Source: Chloroflexota bacterium (GTDB taxonomy: Bacteria; Chloroflexota; Anaerolineae; B4-G1). Taken from it: a DNA stretch of 7,636 nt. Every line of letters begins with the position of its first letter. Within the stretch, counting starts at the first letter, position 1. Shown here one piece after another: positions 1 to 7,294 of this stretch. Under the pieces are notes generated by a model. The model searched no databases and was not told the origin of the DNA. It saw only the letters and a program-made list of their open reading frames with translations. The stretch is taken from contig JAAEPW010000837.1 in the NCBI GenBank assembly GCA_024232355.1, positions 1 to 7,636 of the forward strand, given 5' to 3'. The position numbers and the translations under genes are program-made.

Positions 1-2
1 AG

Positions 3-227
3 AGGTTCAAAGCGATCAACAAAGCTCTGCGGATTCTTTTTTTGTTTCTTTTTTTGCTGATTTGCCAGTCTGGTTACGCTCAGTGGGCTTTTTTGAGCCA
101 GTTTGGGCTTGCTGATTTCAGAGTTTTTTCACGCGAGTCATCCATTACAAACAAAGTATTCGCATTGATTTTGACCGCTTTCTTGGCAATTTGGGGACTG
201 ACTGCGACAAGCCTTACGTATGCTCAA
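3..227 (+). other. Two tandem signal-peptide-like segments at the N-terminus of the large protein
   Basis: Reading the large gene's frame from base 3 gives a first basic-then-hydrophobic segment (Arg/Lys residues, then ILFLFLFLLIC, then SGYAQ). About 20 residues later comes a second (NK, then VFALILTAFLAIWGL, then SLTYAQGG). Both end in a YAQ context compatible with signal peptidase I cleavage after Ala. The mature protein most likely begins near residue 62 (QGG). No ATG or GTG lies in frame before the second segment; only TTG codons at 42, 54 and 93 are available, plus anything upstream of the window. The first segment is encoded by two T7 tracts (37-43 and 49-55). Either the start is upstream and the protein has a duplicated export signal, or the first segment is untranslated leader DNA. 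Confidence 0.5.
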
Positions 228-3200
228 GGCGGCACCAGCAACAAACCAATTCGCCTTGTCAGTGGCAACTATTACCCAGAGATCATTCCACTTGGCCAAA
301 CCCGATATGCCCAAGACGATGTTTTCGATGGGCGGTACTTTAAACTGATTCAATTCATTCAAATTCCAAATAATATCGAACGAAAAAGTTGGCAAGATGA
401 GGGCTTGTATCTGGTGGACTATTTACACGACGATACCTATTTCGCCGTCATCGACCAAGACTTTGACCTGAACAGATTGAGCAGCAGCATAATAACGATT
501 ATTGACGTACACGACATGTTCAAAAAGGAAGCGGCATTTGCCCTTCAAGCAGATACTGTATCCACAAACAAGTTTGTGGTGAGCTATTACGCCACGCTCG
601 ACGCCACAAAGGTGATTTCCGACCTGGAATCCAGGGGCGTTGTGATTGAAAATCATCGTGATTATTCCCGCCAGTTGGAGATTATCGTCAGTCCTGCTCG
701 AATAGATGAAATAACGGTATTGCCCTACGTCCAATTTATCGAAGCGGCATTGCCCGAACCTGAATTGGAAGCATATTATAAAAATTCTACCGGCCGAGCA
801 AACTATTTGATTACCGGCTATAACGGACTGACCTACAATGGCGATGGCGTGGTGATCGCTATTGGCGAAGGCAACACCGCCGGAAACCATATCGATTTTC
901 GGGGGCGGCTGACCGAACTTTCGAGCGGGGATTCCGGCTCTCACAAGATTGGATCCATGCGAAACGCCGGTGGCGGCGGCAATTATGATCCCACGGAAAT
1001 GAACAATGCTGCGGGTGCTATGCTGTTGAGCGTCGGAGGAGGCCCCGATTACGCGGCTTTGTATGACTCGCATAATTTACGTTTTACCAACCACTCTTAC
1101 GGCTATGGTGTAGGCGGGGGATATAATTCAGCCGCAAGGAACCATGACTTGCGAACAGCCTCACACCCTTACCACATCATATCGTATTCTTCCGGTAATG
1201 ATGGTGGTTCCACGGGCTATGCACCCTATGACGGTTTTTCCGGTTGGGCCAACGTCACCGGCGCGGTGAAACAAAACAAAAATCACTTTGCCATTAGAAA
1301 CCTGGGCGGGGATGATGCAATACTGACCTGGGGCAGCAAGGGGCCGGCTTATGACGGGCGAATTCTGCCCCAGTTGACCATTGAAGGGTGGGAAGGCACA
1401 TCTTATGCCTCACCAAAAGTTGTAGGCCTGATGGCCGTGTTGGCTCAGGTTTACAAAGACAAAAACGGCGGCGCAGAAGCACCCGCCAACCTGCTGCGGG
1501 CAGTTTTGATGAACACAGCAGACGATATGGACGATCCGGGGCCTGACTTTAAGACCGGATATGGCAGGCCAAACGCGCGGCGGGCCTACCACGTTCTCGA
1601 CAATTCCCAATTCCTCAGCAGTACGATTTCGAATGGCGTCATCCACACGCATACACTCAATGTGCCTGCCAACACCACACAGGTGCGGGTGATGTTAATG
1701 TGGCCGGACGTCGCTGCCTCGGTTAGCGCAGACCCCGCCATTGTCAACAACCTCAACCTGCTTGTAACCGATCCCCCTAGCACAACAAACTATAACCCTT
1801 GGGTCCTCGACCATACCCCAAATCCAATCAATCTCGATCTTCCGGCAACCAGGCAAGTAGATAACCTGAATACGATGGAACAAGTGACGGTGGATAATCC
1901 AGCCTCAGGCAACTGGACAATCGCCGTGAACGGGGCAAGCGTTCCACAAGGCCCTCAAACCTACCATGTTGTATACGAGTTCTTGATGGACGAACTTTAC
2001 ATGGGCTTTCCTCTACAAGATGTCCGCCTGGAACCTGAGAATACTTATCATCTGAAATGGGACAGCTATGGGGGAAGCGAAACCTTTACCCTCACTTATC
2101 AGCTTGACGGCGGCAGTTGGGTTGATATTGTCACTGGTCACGATGCCTCAAGCCGCTCCTACGAGTGGACTGCCCCACCGGTAGCCGCCGGCATCCACAC
2201 GATCAAAATCCAGGTACAACGCGGTGTCTTTACGGCCACGAGCGAAACTAACTATATTGGCGAGGTACCACAGAGCCTTGCTGTTGATTGGGCCTGCACC
2301 GATACCGTAAAACTTTCTTGGAACAACGTCAACGGAGCCACAGGCTACAATGTGTATAGATTAGGCACGAAATACATGAAACAAGTCACCACTAGCATTA
2401 CGTTTGACGGGACATCCGCCATATTGACCGGGTTGAGCACCATAGAAGACGAGCATTTTGCAGTCAGCGCCGTAACTGGGGCGAATGAGGGCCTGCGCAC
2501 CAACGCTTTGACAAAAGTAGCCGGTGACTATAACTGTTTTAACGCCAAGACAACCACAGCCAGCGAGGTAGACAAGAGCGACATTGTTCTCCACGGTTTG
2601 ACCAATCCCCATAATGCTACACTGACCAACGTCCATTTTGAATACGGCCCGACAACGGCTTATGGCAGTTCTACGCCGAATATTTCAACCTCTGCCACGG
2701 GACACACGCAAGAAGCCGTAACCAGCACCATTGTCTCAACCTTGACCAGCAGGTTCGACAGTTTCCATTACAGACTTGTGCTTCAAAAGGATGGTGGAGA
2801 TGTTTACGGGGATGACCAGGAAATACGCCTGGCGCCGGGAAATGATTTTACGTTTGACGGAACGGATGATCATCTAAATTTGGGCAACGCCGACCAGGTA
2901 ACGGGCGCAAACCCAAGAACGGTCGCCGCCTGGGCTTTGACAGAGAGCTTTAATAACGGCGGCATTTTTCAAGCCGGAGCAGACGGGACTGACGGTGCTG
3001 ATTTTTCACTACGTACTTTGACCACTGACGAACGGTGGCGGGTACAGCTTTGGGGCGCGAGTGAGTTTGACGTGACGCTTTCGGGGAGTAAAGATGCGTG
3101 GCATCACTATGCCCTCACGTATGATGGTACGGACGTCACACTATATTACGATGGCAATCTAGCCGGTTCCAGCACCGTAGCATTAAATACCCTGGCTCAC

Positions 3201-6200
3201 GACGTGTACGTGGGGAGATGGAGAGACGATTATTTTGACGGCAGGATTGATGAAACAAGCTATTGGGACAAAGCCCTGACCGAGGCAGAAATCAGAGACC
3301 TGATGCACCAGCCGCTCGACGGCAACGAGGCGAATTTGATCAATTATTACAATATGGATGGCCGGTCAGGCGCCGCCTTTGATGTTGTCACTGGAAAAGA
3401 GGCTCAAATAAGTGGAGGGACCAGCAAAACGACCGGTACGATTCCGTTTGGCCTTGGCACAGAATTTACCGCGAGCGAAGCCAACGGCGAGGTGACATTT
3501 ACGGGGACTGACCTGGCAGCCAATTACGACTCTCACAACGGGGCCACCGTTATCGTTTCCAAAATCGAGATCGAGCCGAATGTCACGGACGGTTTTCCCG
3601 GCAGCAGTACCGTTTTCGACAATCAATACTGGGTGGCCCATCGCCATGGCAGCGGCAGTTTTTCCGCTGTTGTCACGTTTACGATTTCTAAAGATTTGAC
3701 CGCAGCAGACCAAAACACCCCAGGCCAGATTCACTTGTACAGTAGAGACAAAGGTTCTGACGGAAACTGGAGCTTTGTCACAATGGCAAACAGCGTTGAC
3801 GCGGCCAGTGATCAAGCTGTTTTTAATGATATCACGACCTTTGACCAACAGTTCATACTTTCCAGAAACACAGACCCGTTCCTAAATGCAACTGAGAACA
3901 CCCTGCCGTTTAGAAATATCAAAGTGGATTGTAGTTATCAGCAGTACGATTATCAATTGTCGGGCATTAATCTAACCGGCAACGTCACTGTCACCCCCCC
4001 CGCCGGTTTTCTGGTTTCGACCAATGCCAGCAGTGGGTTTAGCCCTACACTGTCTCTGATCCCTGTGAGCGAAACCGTATCCGAGACAATTTACGTTCGC
4101 CATACGCCTTCTTCGACCGGCACTTTTGCAGGCGGAGACGTGTTAAACAGCAGTGACGGGGCAGCAACAGTCAATGTCAATATTCCCCAGTTTGAAACAC
4201 TCGATGTCGCGGATTACGCAACCCAATCGATGACTTTTGACGGTTCAAACGACTATCTTGATGTCCAAGATTTCGACTGGAATCCTAACAACGTCTTTTC
4301 TGTGGAATGGTGGCTCAAGCCGAATACGCACGCAAATTGGAATCAGCAGGTTGGCAATGGCTGGGGCAATTTTCTTTTTCACACCAATAGCTCAGGCATG
4401 CTCAGTGCTGGGGTTGCCAATAACGGTTGGTCGAGGATCAATTCTGCCTCCGGAGCGCTTGATTTGGATGAGTGGCAGCATTTTGCTTTTATCCTAGATG
4501 GAAGTAATGCGAAATTCTATAGAAACGGGGTACTGGTTGGTGAAAAAACTGGCTCCGACGGCGTAAATTCCAATTGGGGTCATTTTGAAATTGGCAAGAG
4601 TGGAAGCAGCACGATCAACGGTCAAATTGATGAATTCAGGATTTGGTCAACCCCCCGGACACAGCAGGAAATTCGGGATAATATGCACAATGTGCTGGCC
4701 GGCAGCGAAACCGGACTGGAACTTTATCTTCAATTCAACGCCGAAACAGGTGAGGTGGTCGATTTTTCTGATGGATGTTATACCGTTGATTCATACAATG
4801 GGCCTGGGCGTACAACGTCTACCGCTTCTGTTGGGACCGTTGGGGAATTTGTGATCACGCAAACGTCAACGTCCGTTGGCGATCCGGGCAAACAGATGAC
4901 GGTTACCATCACATCGACGCCGTCTATTACCGACTATTTGGGCATTTACAGGACCGGCTCTGGAACCCAACATCACTACAGCGACACCTTGCCAACGGGT
5001 ATAACCTGGCGTTCGGACATATTCTGGGGTATTCAGGAATATGGAGACGTTACGGCCACTTTGGTCATTGATTACGGCGACGTGGGTGGCGTTTACGATC
5101 CTTCCGCCATCAAACTACTCAAACGCGCCGACGTCGTCAATAACTGGACAGACGTGAGCGGCGAGTTCGTCCATAACGAGATTGCCCGCATCTTTAGCAA
5201 AACCGGCGCGACCGATTTCTCAGAGTTTTCTATCGGCGGCTCGCCAACGGCCATAGACGATGTGTACAACATGCTGATGAACGACGTTCTCAATGTACCG
5301 CCAAACGGTGTGCTAGATAATGACGCCGATATAAAAGGCGGCACAACGGCCATTACCGACACGCCCCCCGTCACAGGCACATTGGTGTTCACCGACGATG
5401 GCTCTTTTAACTACACACCGCCAATGGGGTATGCGGGCCTGGTCACCTTTACCTACCACGCCCGCGACGGGGCGATTGATTCCAATATCGCCTCCGTCAC
5501 GATCACCGTAAACGCTGTCCCCATTGCCAACGAGGACGCGTACACCACAACCGAAAACATCACATTAACTATCACTGCTCCCGGAGTACTGGAGAACGAC
5601 GTGGACACGGACCCGCTAACAGCCACACTGGATACAGACGTAACCAACGGAACACTCGCTCTGGCATCCGACGGCGGCTTTGTCTACACCCCCACGCTCG
5701 ATTTCTGCGGCACCGACAGTTTCATCTACCACGCCAATGATGGCATAGATCACTCGAACAACACGACCGTCACCCTCCACACAACCTGTATCCACACGTT
5801 GACCGTCAATCTGATTGGCAGTGGGCCGATCACGCCCACCGCCGGCACGCACGACCATATCTCTGGCACGCTGGTTTCTCTATCCGCCACGCCCGACCCC
5901 GGCTGGCAGTTTGATGGCTGGAGCGGCGACGCCACAGGCTCGACGCCTCCTCCGCTGTTGATGGATCGCCCCCGGGTCGTCACCGCGACCTTTTCCCAAA
6001 TACCAACCTACACCCTCACCGTTGACACAGCGGGCGATGGCAGCGGCTCGGTAGACCTCGATCCCGGCGGCCCCATCTACGATGAGGGCACGGTCGTCAC
6101 TATGACCGCCAATGCTGCGCATGGTTCCTACTTTGCCGGTTGGACGGGCGACGTGGAGAGCGCCAACAGTACCGAAACCATCACGATGGACAGTGACAAA

Positions 6201-7166
6201 GTCGTCACTGCGACCTTTTCCGTCACGCCGCCCGTTACCTACAGCTTGACCATCGACGTGCTTGGCAGTGGAACGGTCACACCTACCGCGGGCACGCACA
6301 ACTATATCTCTGGCACCATCGTCTCTTTGGCGGCTGCAGCTGATAGTGGTTGGACATTTAACGGCTGGAGCGGTGATGCCGGCGGCAGCAATCCGACGAC
6401 AACGGTGACAATGACCGGCAACCGGTCTATAACGGCAACCTTCACACAAGATGAATACGTGCTGGATGTGAGGGTTTCGCCGGTTGGCGGCGGCACGGTG
6501 ATGAGTGATCCCGTTCAATCCACCTACCACTATGGCCAAGTGGTGGCGTTGACGGCTGCAGCCACCGAGGGCTGGCAATTCGACGACTGGAGCGGCGATG
6601 CCACAGGCACAACTACTACCGTCTCGCTGTTGATGGATAGCCACAGGGTCGTCACCGCCACCTTTTCCCAAACACCGACACCGACCTACACCCTCACCAT
6701 TAACACAGCGGGCGACGGTTCTGGCATCGCTGCCGCAGATCCTAACCAAACCATCTTTGATCACGGCGATGTGGTCACTCTGACCGCTACACCGGACACA
6801 GACAGTGACTTTGTGGGCTGGACGGGCGACGTGGTTACCACAACGACCCCCATCACGCTGTTAATGACCGCAGACACCAGCCTGACCGCGACTTTTGACC
6901 TGCTAACCCTTACCCTCAGCCTCACTACGGCTGGCGATGGCAGCGGCACTGTTATGGCAGACCCTAACCAAACAGTCTTTAATTACGGCTCTGTCGTCAC
7001 CGTAACTGCTATGCCGGACACGGGTAGTGATTTTGTTGGCTGGACGGGCAACATGGTTACCACAACCAACCCTATCATGCTGCTGATAACCACAGATACC
7101 AGCCTGACCGCTACCTTTGATAAATTGCATTCTTGCTACTTGCCAATCATGCTGAAACAGAATTAA
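42..7166 (+). CDS. Giant secreted multidomain surface protein with degenerate S8 subtilase domain, LamG, cadherin-like and InlB-type repeats
   Basis: Seen, with residues numbered from the TTG at 42: hydrophobic N-terminal segments; pro-domain-like region about 176-243; S8 subtilase fold about 260-520, with E276 and S298 at the usual Asp and His positions, N386 (SSGND) and S454 (GTSYASP); subtilase-type beta-sandwich 527-647; Ig-like 648-743; FN3-like 744-832, bounded by C752 and C832; a second FN3-like domain (FEYGPTTAYGS) 833-935; LamG 936-1130; beta-sandwich 1138-1276; Ig-like 1277-1395; LamG 1397-1590; beta-sandwich 1597-1733; two cadherin-like repeats 1735-1916; six InlB-type repeats from 1918; tail CYLPIMLKQN; stop TAA. 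Family knowledge: this order is typical of exported adhesin or protease proteins; LamG and Ig-like domains usually bind glycans or proteins. Inference: an extracellular or surface adhesive protein, perhaps not proteolytic. The start is unresolved: no Shine-Dalgarno precedes 42, and the frame stays open to the left edge (codon at 3), so the true start may lie outside. TTG at 93 is another option. Confidence 0.93.
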   Translation: MFLFLLICQSGYAQWAFLSQFGLADFRVFSRESSITNKVFALILTAFLAIWGLTATSLTYAQGGTSNKPIRLVSGNYYPEIIPLGQTRYAQDDVFDGRYFKLIQFIQIPNNIERKSWQDEGLYLVDYLHDDTYFAVIDQDFDLNRLSSSIITIIDVHDMFKKEAAFALQADTVSTNKFVVSYYATLDATKVISDLESRGVVIENHRDYSRQLEIIVSPARIDEITVLPYVQFIEAALPEPELEAYYKNSTGRANYLITGYNGLTYNGDGVVIAIGEGNTAGNHIDFRGRLTELSSGDSGSHKIGSMRNAGGGGNYDPTEMNNAAGAMLLSVGGGPDYAALYDSHNLRFTNHSYGYGVGGGYNSAARNHDLRTASHPYHIISYSSGNDGGSTGYAPYDGFSGWANVTGAVKQNKNHFAIRNLGGDDAILTWGSKGPAYDGRILPQLTIEGWEGTSYASPKVVGLMAVLAQVYKDKNGGAEAPANLLRAVLMNTADDMDDPGPDFKTGYGRPNARRAYHVLDNSQFLSSTISNGVIHTHTLNVPANTTQVRVMLMWPDVAASVSADPAIVNNLNLLVTDPPSTTNYNPWVLDHTPNPINLDLPATRQVDNLNTMEQVTVDNPASGNWTIAVNGASVPQGPQTYHVVYEFLMDELYMGFPLQDVRLEPENTYHLKWDSYGGSETFTLTYQLDGGSWVDIVTGHDASSRSYEWTAPPVAAGIHTIKIQVQRGVFTATSETNYIGEVPQSLAVDWACTDTVKLSWNNVNGATGYNVYRLGTKYMKQVTTSITFDGTSAILTGLSTIEDEHFAVSAVTGANEGLRTNALTKVAGDYNCFNAKTTTASEVDKSDIVLHGLTNPHNATLTNVHFEYGPTTAYGSSTPNISTSATGHTQEAVTSTIVSTLTSRFDSFHYRLVLQKDGGDVYGDDQEIRLAPGNDFTFDGTDDHLNLGNADQVTGANPRTVAAWALTESFNNGGIFQAGADGTDGADFSLRTLTTDERWRVQLWGASEFDVTLSGSKDAWHHYALTYDGTDVTLYYDGNLAGSSTVALNTLAHDVYVGRWRDDYFDGRIDETSYWDKALTEAEIRDLMHQPLDGNEANLINYYNMDGRSGAAFDVVTGKEAQISGGTSKTTGTIPFGLGTEFTASEANGEVTFTGTDLAANYDSHNGATVIVSKIEIEPNVTDGFPGSSTVFDNQYWVAHRHGSGSFSAVVTFTISKDLTAADQNTPGQIHLYSRDKGSDGNWSFVTMANSVDAASDQAVFNDITTFDQQFILSRNTDPFLNATENTLPFRNIKVDCSYQQYDYQLSGINLTGNVTVTPPAGFLVSTNASSGFSPTLSLIPVSETVSETIYVRHTPSSTGTFAGGDVLNSSDGAATVNVNIPQFETLDVADYATQSMTFDGSNDYLDVQDFDWNPNNVFSVEWWLKPNTHANWNQQVGNGWGNFLFHTNSSGMLSAGVANNGWSRINSASGALDLDEWQHFAFILDGSNAKFYRNGVLVGEKTGSDGVNSNWGHFEIGKSGSSTINGQIDEFRIWSTPRTQQEIRDNMHNVLAGSETGLELYLQFNAETGEVVDFSDGCYTVDSYNGPGRTTSTASVGTVGEFVITQTSTSVGDPGKQMTVTITSTPSITDYLGIYRTGSGTQHHYSDTLPTGITWRSDIFWGIQEYGDVTATLVIDYGDVGGVYDPSAIKLLKRADVVNNWTDVSGEFVHNEIARIFSKTGATDFSEFSIGGSPTAIDDVYNMLMNDVLNVPPNGVLDNDADIKGGTTAITDTPPVTGTLVFTDDGSFNYTPPMGYAGLVTFTYHARDGAIDSNIASVTITVNAVPIANEDAYTTTENITLTITAPGVLENDVDTDPLTATLDTDVTNGTLALASDGGFVYTPTLDFCGTDSFIYHANDGIDHSNNTTVTLHTTCIHTLTVNLIGSGPITPTAGTHDHISGTLVSLSATPDPGWQFDGWSGDATGSTPPPLLMDRPRVVTATFSQIPTYTLTVDTAGDGSGSVDLDPGGPIYDEGTVVTMTANAAHGSYFAGWTGDVESANSTETITMDSDKVVTATFSVTPPVTYSLTIDVLGSGTVTPTAGTHNYISGTIVSLAAAADSGWTFNGWSGDAGGSNPTTTVTMTGNRSITATFTQDEYVLDVRVSPVGGGTVMSDPVQSTYHYGQVVALTAAATEGWQFDDWSGDATGTTTTVSLLMDSHRVVTATFSQTPTPTYTLTINTAGDGSGIAAADPNQTIFDHGDVVTLTATPDTDSDFVGWTGDVVTTTTPITLLMTADTSLTATFDLLTLTLSLTTAGDGSGTVMADPNQTVFNYGSVVTVTAMPDTGSDFVGWTGNMVTTTNPIMLLITTDTSLTATFDKLHSCYLPIMLKQN
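837..1601 (+). other. S8 subtilisin-like domain with non-canonical catalytic triad
   Basis: This is a sub-region of the large gene. Landmarks of the S8 fold are all visible: the first strand VVIAIGEG with HIDFRGR (the family's HPDL-like element), SGSHKIG (equivalent of HGTHVAG), NHSYG, SSGNDGG (oxyanion Asn N386), GTSYASPKVVG (nucleophile S454) and the closing GYGRPNARRA. Counting back seven residues from H283 of HIDF, the usual position of catalytic Asp, gives E276. Aligning SGSHKIG with HGTHVAG puts S298 at the catalytic His, while H301 matches the second, non-catalytic His. The Ser and Asn parts of the active site are kept. Inferred to be catalytically impaired or inactive. The alignment was made by eye. 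Confidence 0.8.
1620..1985 (+). other. Subtilase-associated C-terminal beta-sandwich (PPC/P-domain-like)
   Basis: Residues about 527-647 match the conserved beta-sandwich that follows the catalytic domain in large secreted S8 proteins. Recognisable elements in order are HTHTLNVPA, VRVMLMWPD, IVNNLNLLVTDP, a PWVLD segment, the MEQVTVDNPASGNW segment and QTYHVVYEF. In relatives the third element is usually LVNDLDL; here the acidic residues are Asn (N570, N572). The domain usually supports folding or substrate contact in this class. The assignment is from motif order and has not been tested by a profile search. Confidence 0.7.
2847..3430 (+). other. First LamG/concanavalin-like domain
   Basis: Residues about 936-1130 start with FTFDGTDDHLNLG. 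They contain WHHYALTYDG and LYYDGNLAG strands and end with the helix-containing signature IDETSYWDKALTEAEIRDLMH. These are standard landmarks of LamG/laminin-G-like jelly-roll domains, which usually bind carbohydrate or protein ligands outside the cell. It is followed by a beta-sandwich at residues 1138-1276 and is clearly homologous to the second LamG copy downstream. Confidence 0.85.
4230..4812 (+). other. Second LamG/concanavalin-like domain
   Basis: Residues about 1397-1590 begin MTFDGSNDYLDVQ. They contain WQHFAFILDGS and KFYRNGVLVG and the signature IDEFRIWSTPRTQQEIRDNMH, parallel to the first LamG copy. The beta-sandwich that follows (residues 1597-1733) ends in DFSEFSIGG, comparable to TFDQQFILSRN after the first copy. 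This indicates that a LamG plus sandwich unit was duplicated, with an Ig-like domain (residues 1277-1395) between the copies. Confidence 0.85.
5244..5789 (+). repeat. Two cadherin-like/Big_9-type Ig repeats
   Basis: Residues 1735-1825 and about 1826-1916 are two copies of a roughly 90-residue beta-sandwich. Shared landmarks are an A-x-(D/E)-D-x-Y opening, GVLDNDAD and GVLENDVD, GTLVFTDDGSFNYTP and GTLALASDGGFVYTP, a TFTYHARDG/SFIYHANDG strand, and a closing run of alternating Val/Thr. Such repeats typically act as calcium-stabilised stalks in bacterial surface proteins. The second copy has two cysteines (C1889 and C1916) that the first lacks; they could form a disulfide, although this was not modelled. 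Confidence 0.85.
5793..7124 (+). repeat. Array of six divergent InlB-B-type repeats
   Basis: Six tandem units of about 72-77 residues start at 5793, 6009, 6240, 6456, 6687 and 6909. Each has the pattern Y-T-L-T-V, a Gly-rich turn, a G-x-x-V-x-L-T-A strand, W-x-F-x-G-W-(S/T)-G-(D/N), a Thr-rich loop and a closing T-A-T-F. This matches the divergent InlB B-repeat family (Flg_new-like beta-grasp). Units 1, 3 and 4 carry GWSGD and units 2, 5 and 6 carry GWTG(D/N); units 1 and 3 share TPTAGTH and ISGT. The array is very Thr-rich, GC-rich compared with the 5' part of the gene, and leads directly to the C-terminal tail. Probable role: an extended spacer or stalk. Confidence 0.9.
7131..7163 (+). other. 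C-terminal YLPIMLK tail (Chloroflexota-type terminal motif)
   Basis: The last residues are SCYLPIMLKQN, immediately after the final InlB-type repeat. From memory, many exported proteins of Chloroflexota end in a short aromatic-Leu-Pro-aliphatic-basic tail of the form YLPLVLK/R. Its strict terminal position and its lack of fit to the preceding repeat suggest a sorting or anchoring signal, not part of a domain. It lacks LPXTG and lacks the C-terminal sorting domain of Bacteroidota type IX secretion. The function is not established. Confidence 0.6.
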
Positions 7167-7236
7167 GCCAGCGCGTGAATCGCTTTTCGATACGTCGGGT
7201 CTTTCACTACTGAACACTTGACGGAAACGCATACAA

Positions 7237-7289
7237 TTTGGAAGGTTTTTGGAAGGTTTATGACCCATTTTGTAAGGCGTTTGGAAGGT
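7237..7289 (+). promoter_or_regulatory. 11-bp-phased direct repeats TTTGGAAGGT (putative SARP/BTAD-type activator site)
   Basis: The 10-mer TTTGGAAGGT occurs exactly at 7237-7246, 7248-7257 and 7280-7289, with a weaker copy TTTGTAAGGC at 7269-7278. Start-to-start distances are 11, 21 and 11 bp, so the copies form two pairs on the same face of the helix. The last copy ends 8 bp before a -10-like TACACT at 7298. Known SARP-family activators bind direct repeats with 11-bp period ending about 8 bp upstream of the -10. The protein that binds here is unknown. Confidence 0.55.
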
Positions 7290-7294
7290 CGATG

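Noticed and set aside
5880..6764. Long minus-strand open frame (294 codons) across the InlB-type repeats
   Set aside because: It is antisense to a clear domain array. Its length follows from GC-rich repetitive codons, its product has low complexity with no recognisable domain, and it lacks a convincing ribosome binding site.
5793..7124. CRISPR-like or non-coding tandem repeat
   Set aside because: The repeat period (about 216-231 bp) is in frame and is explained by InlB-type protein repeats with conserved residues.
7131..7166. LPXTG sortase signal or type IX secretion C-terminal domain
   Set aside because: There is no LPXTG, no following membrane helix and no type IX sorting domain; only the short YLPIMLK tail is present.
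7167..7215. Terminator directly after the large gene
   Set aside because: Only a 4-bp ATCG/CGAT stem is visible and no T-run follows.
7218..7237. TTGACG followed by TACAAT resembling a sigma-70 promoter
   Set aside because: The spacer is only 8 bases, far from the 16-18 needed.
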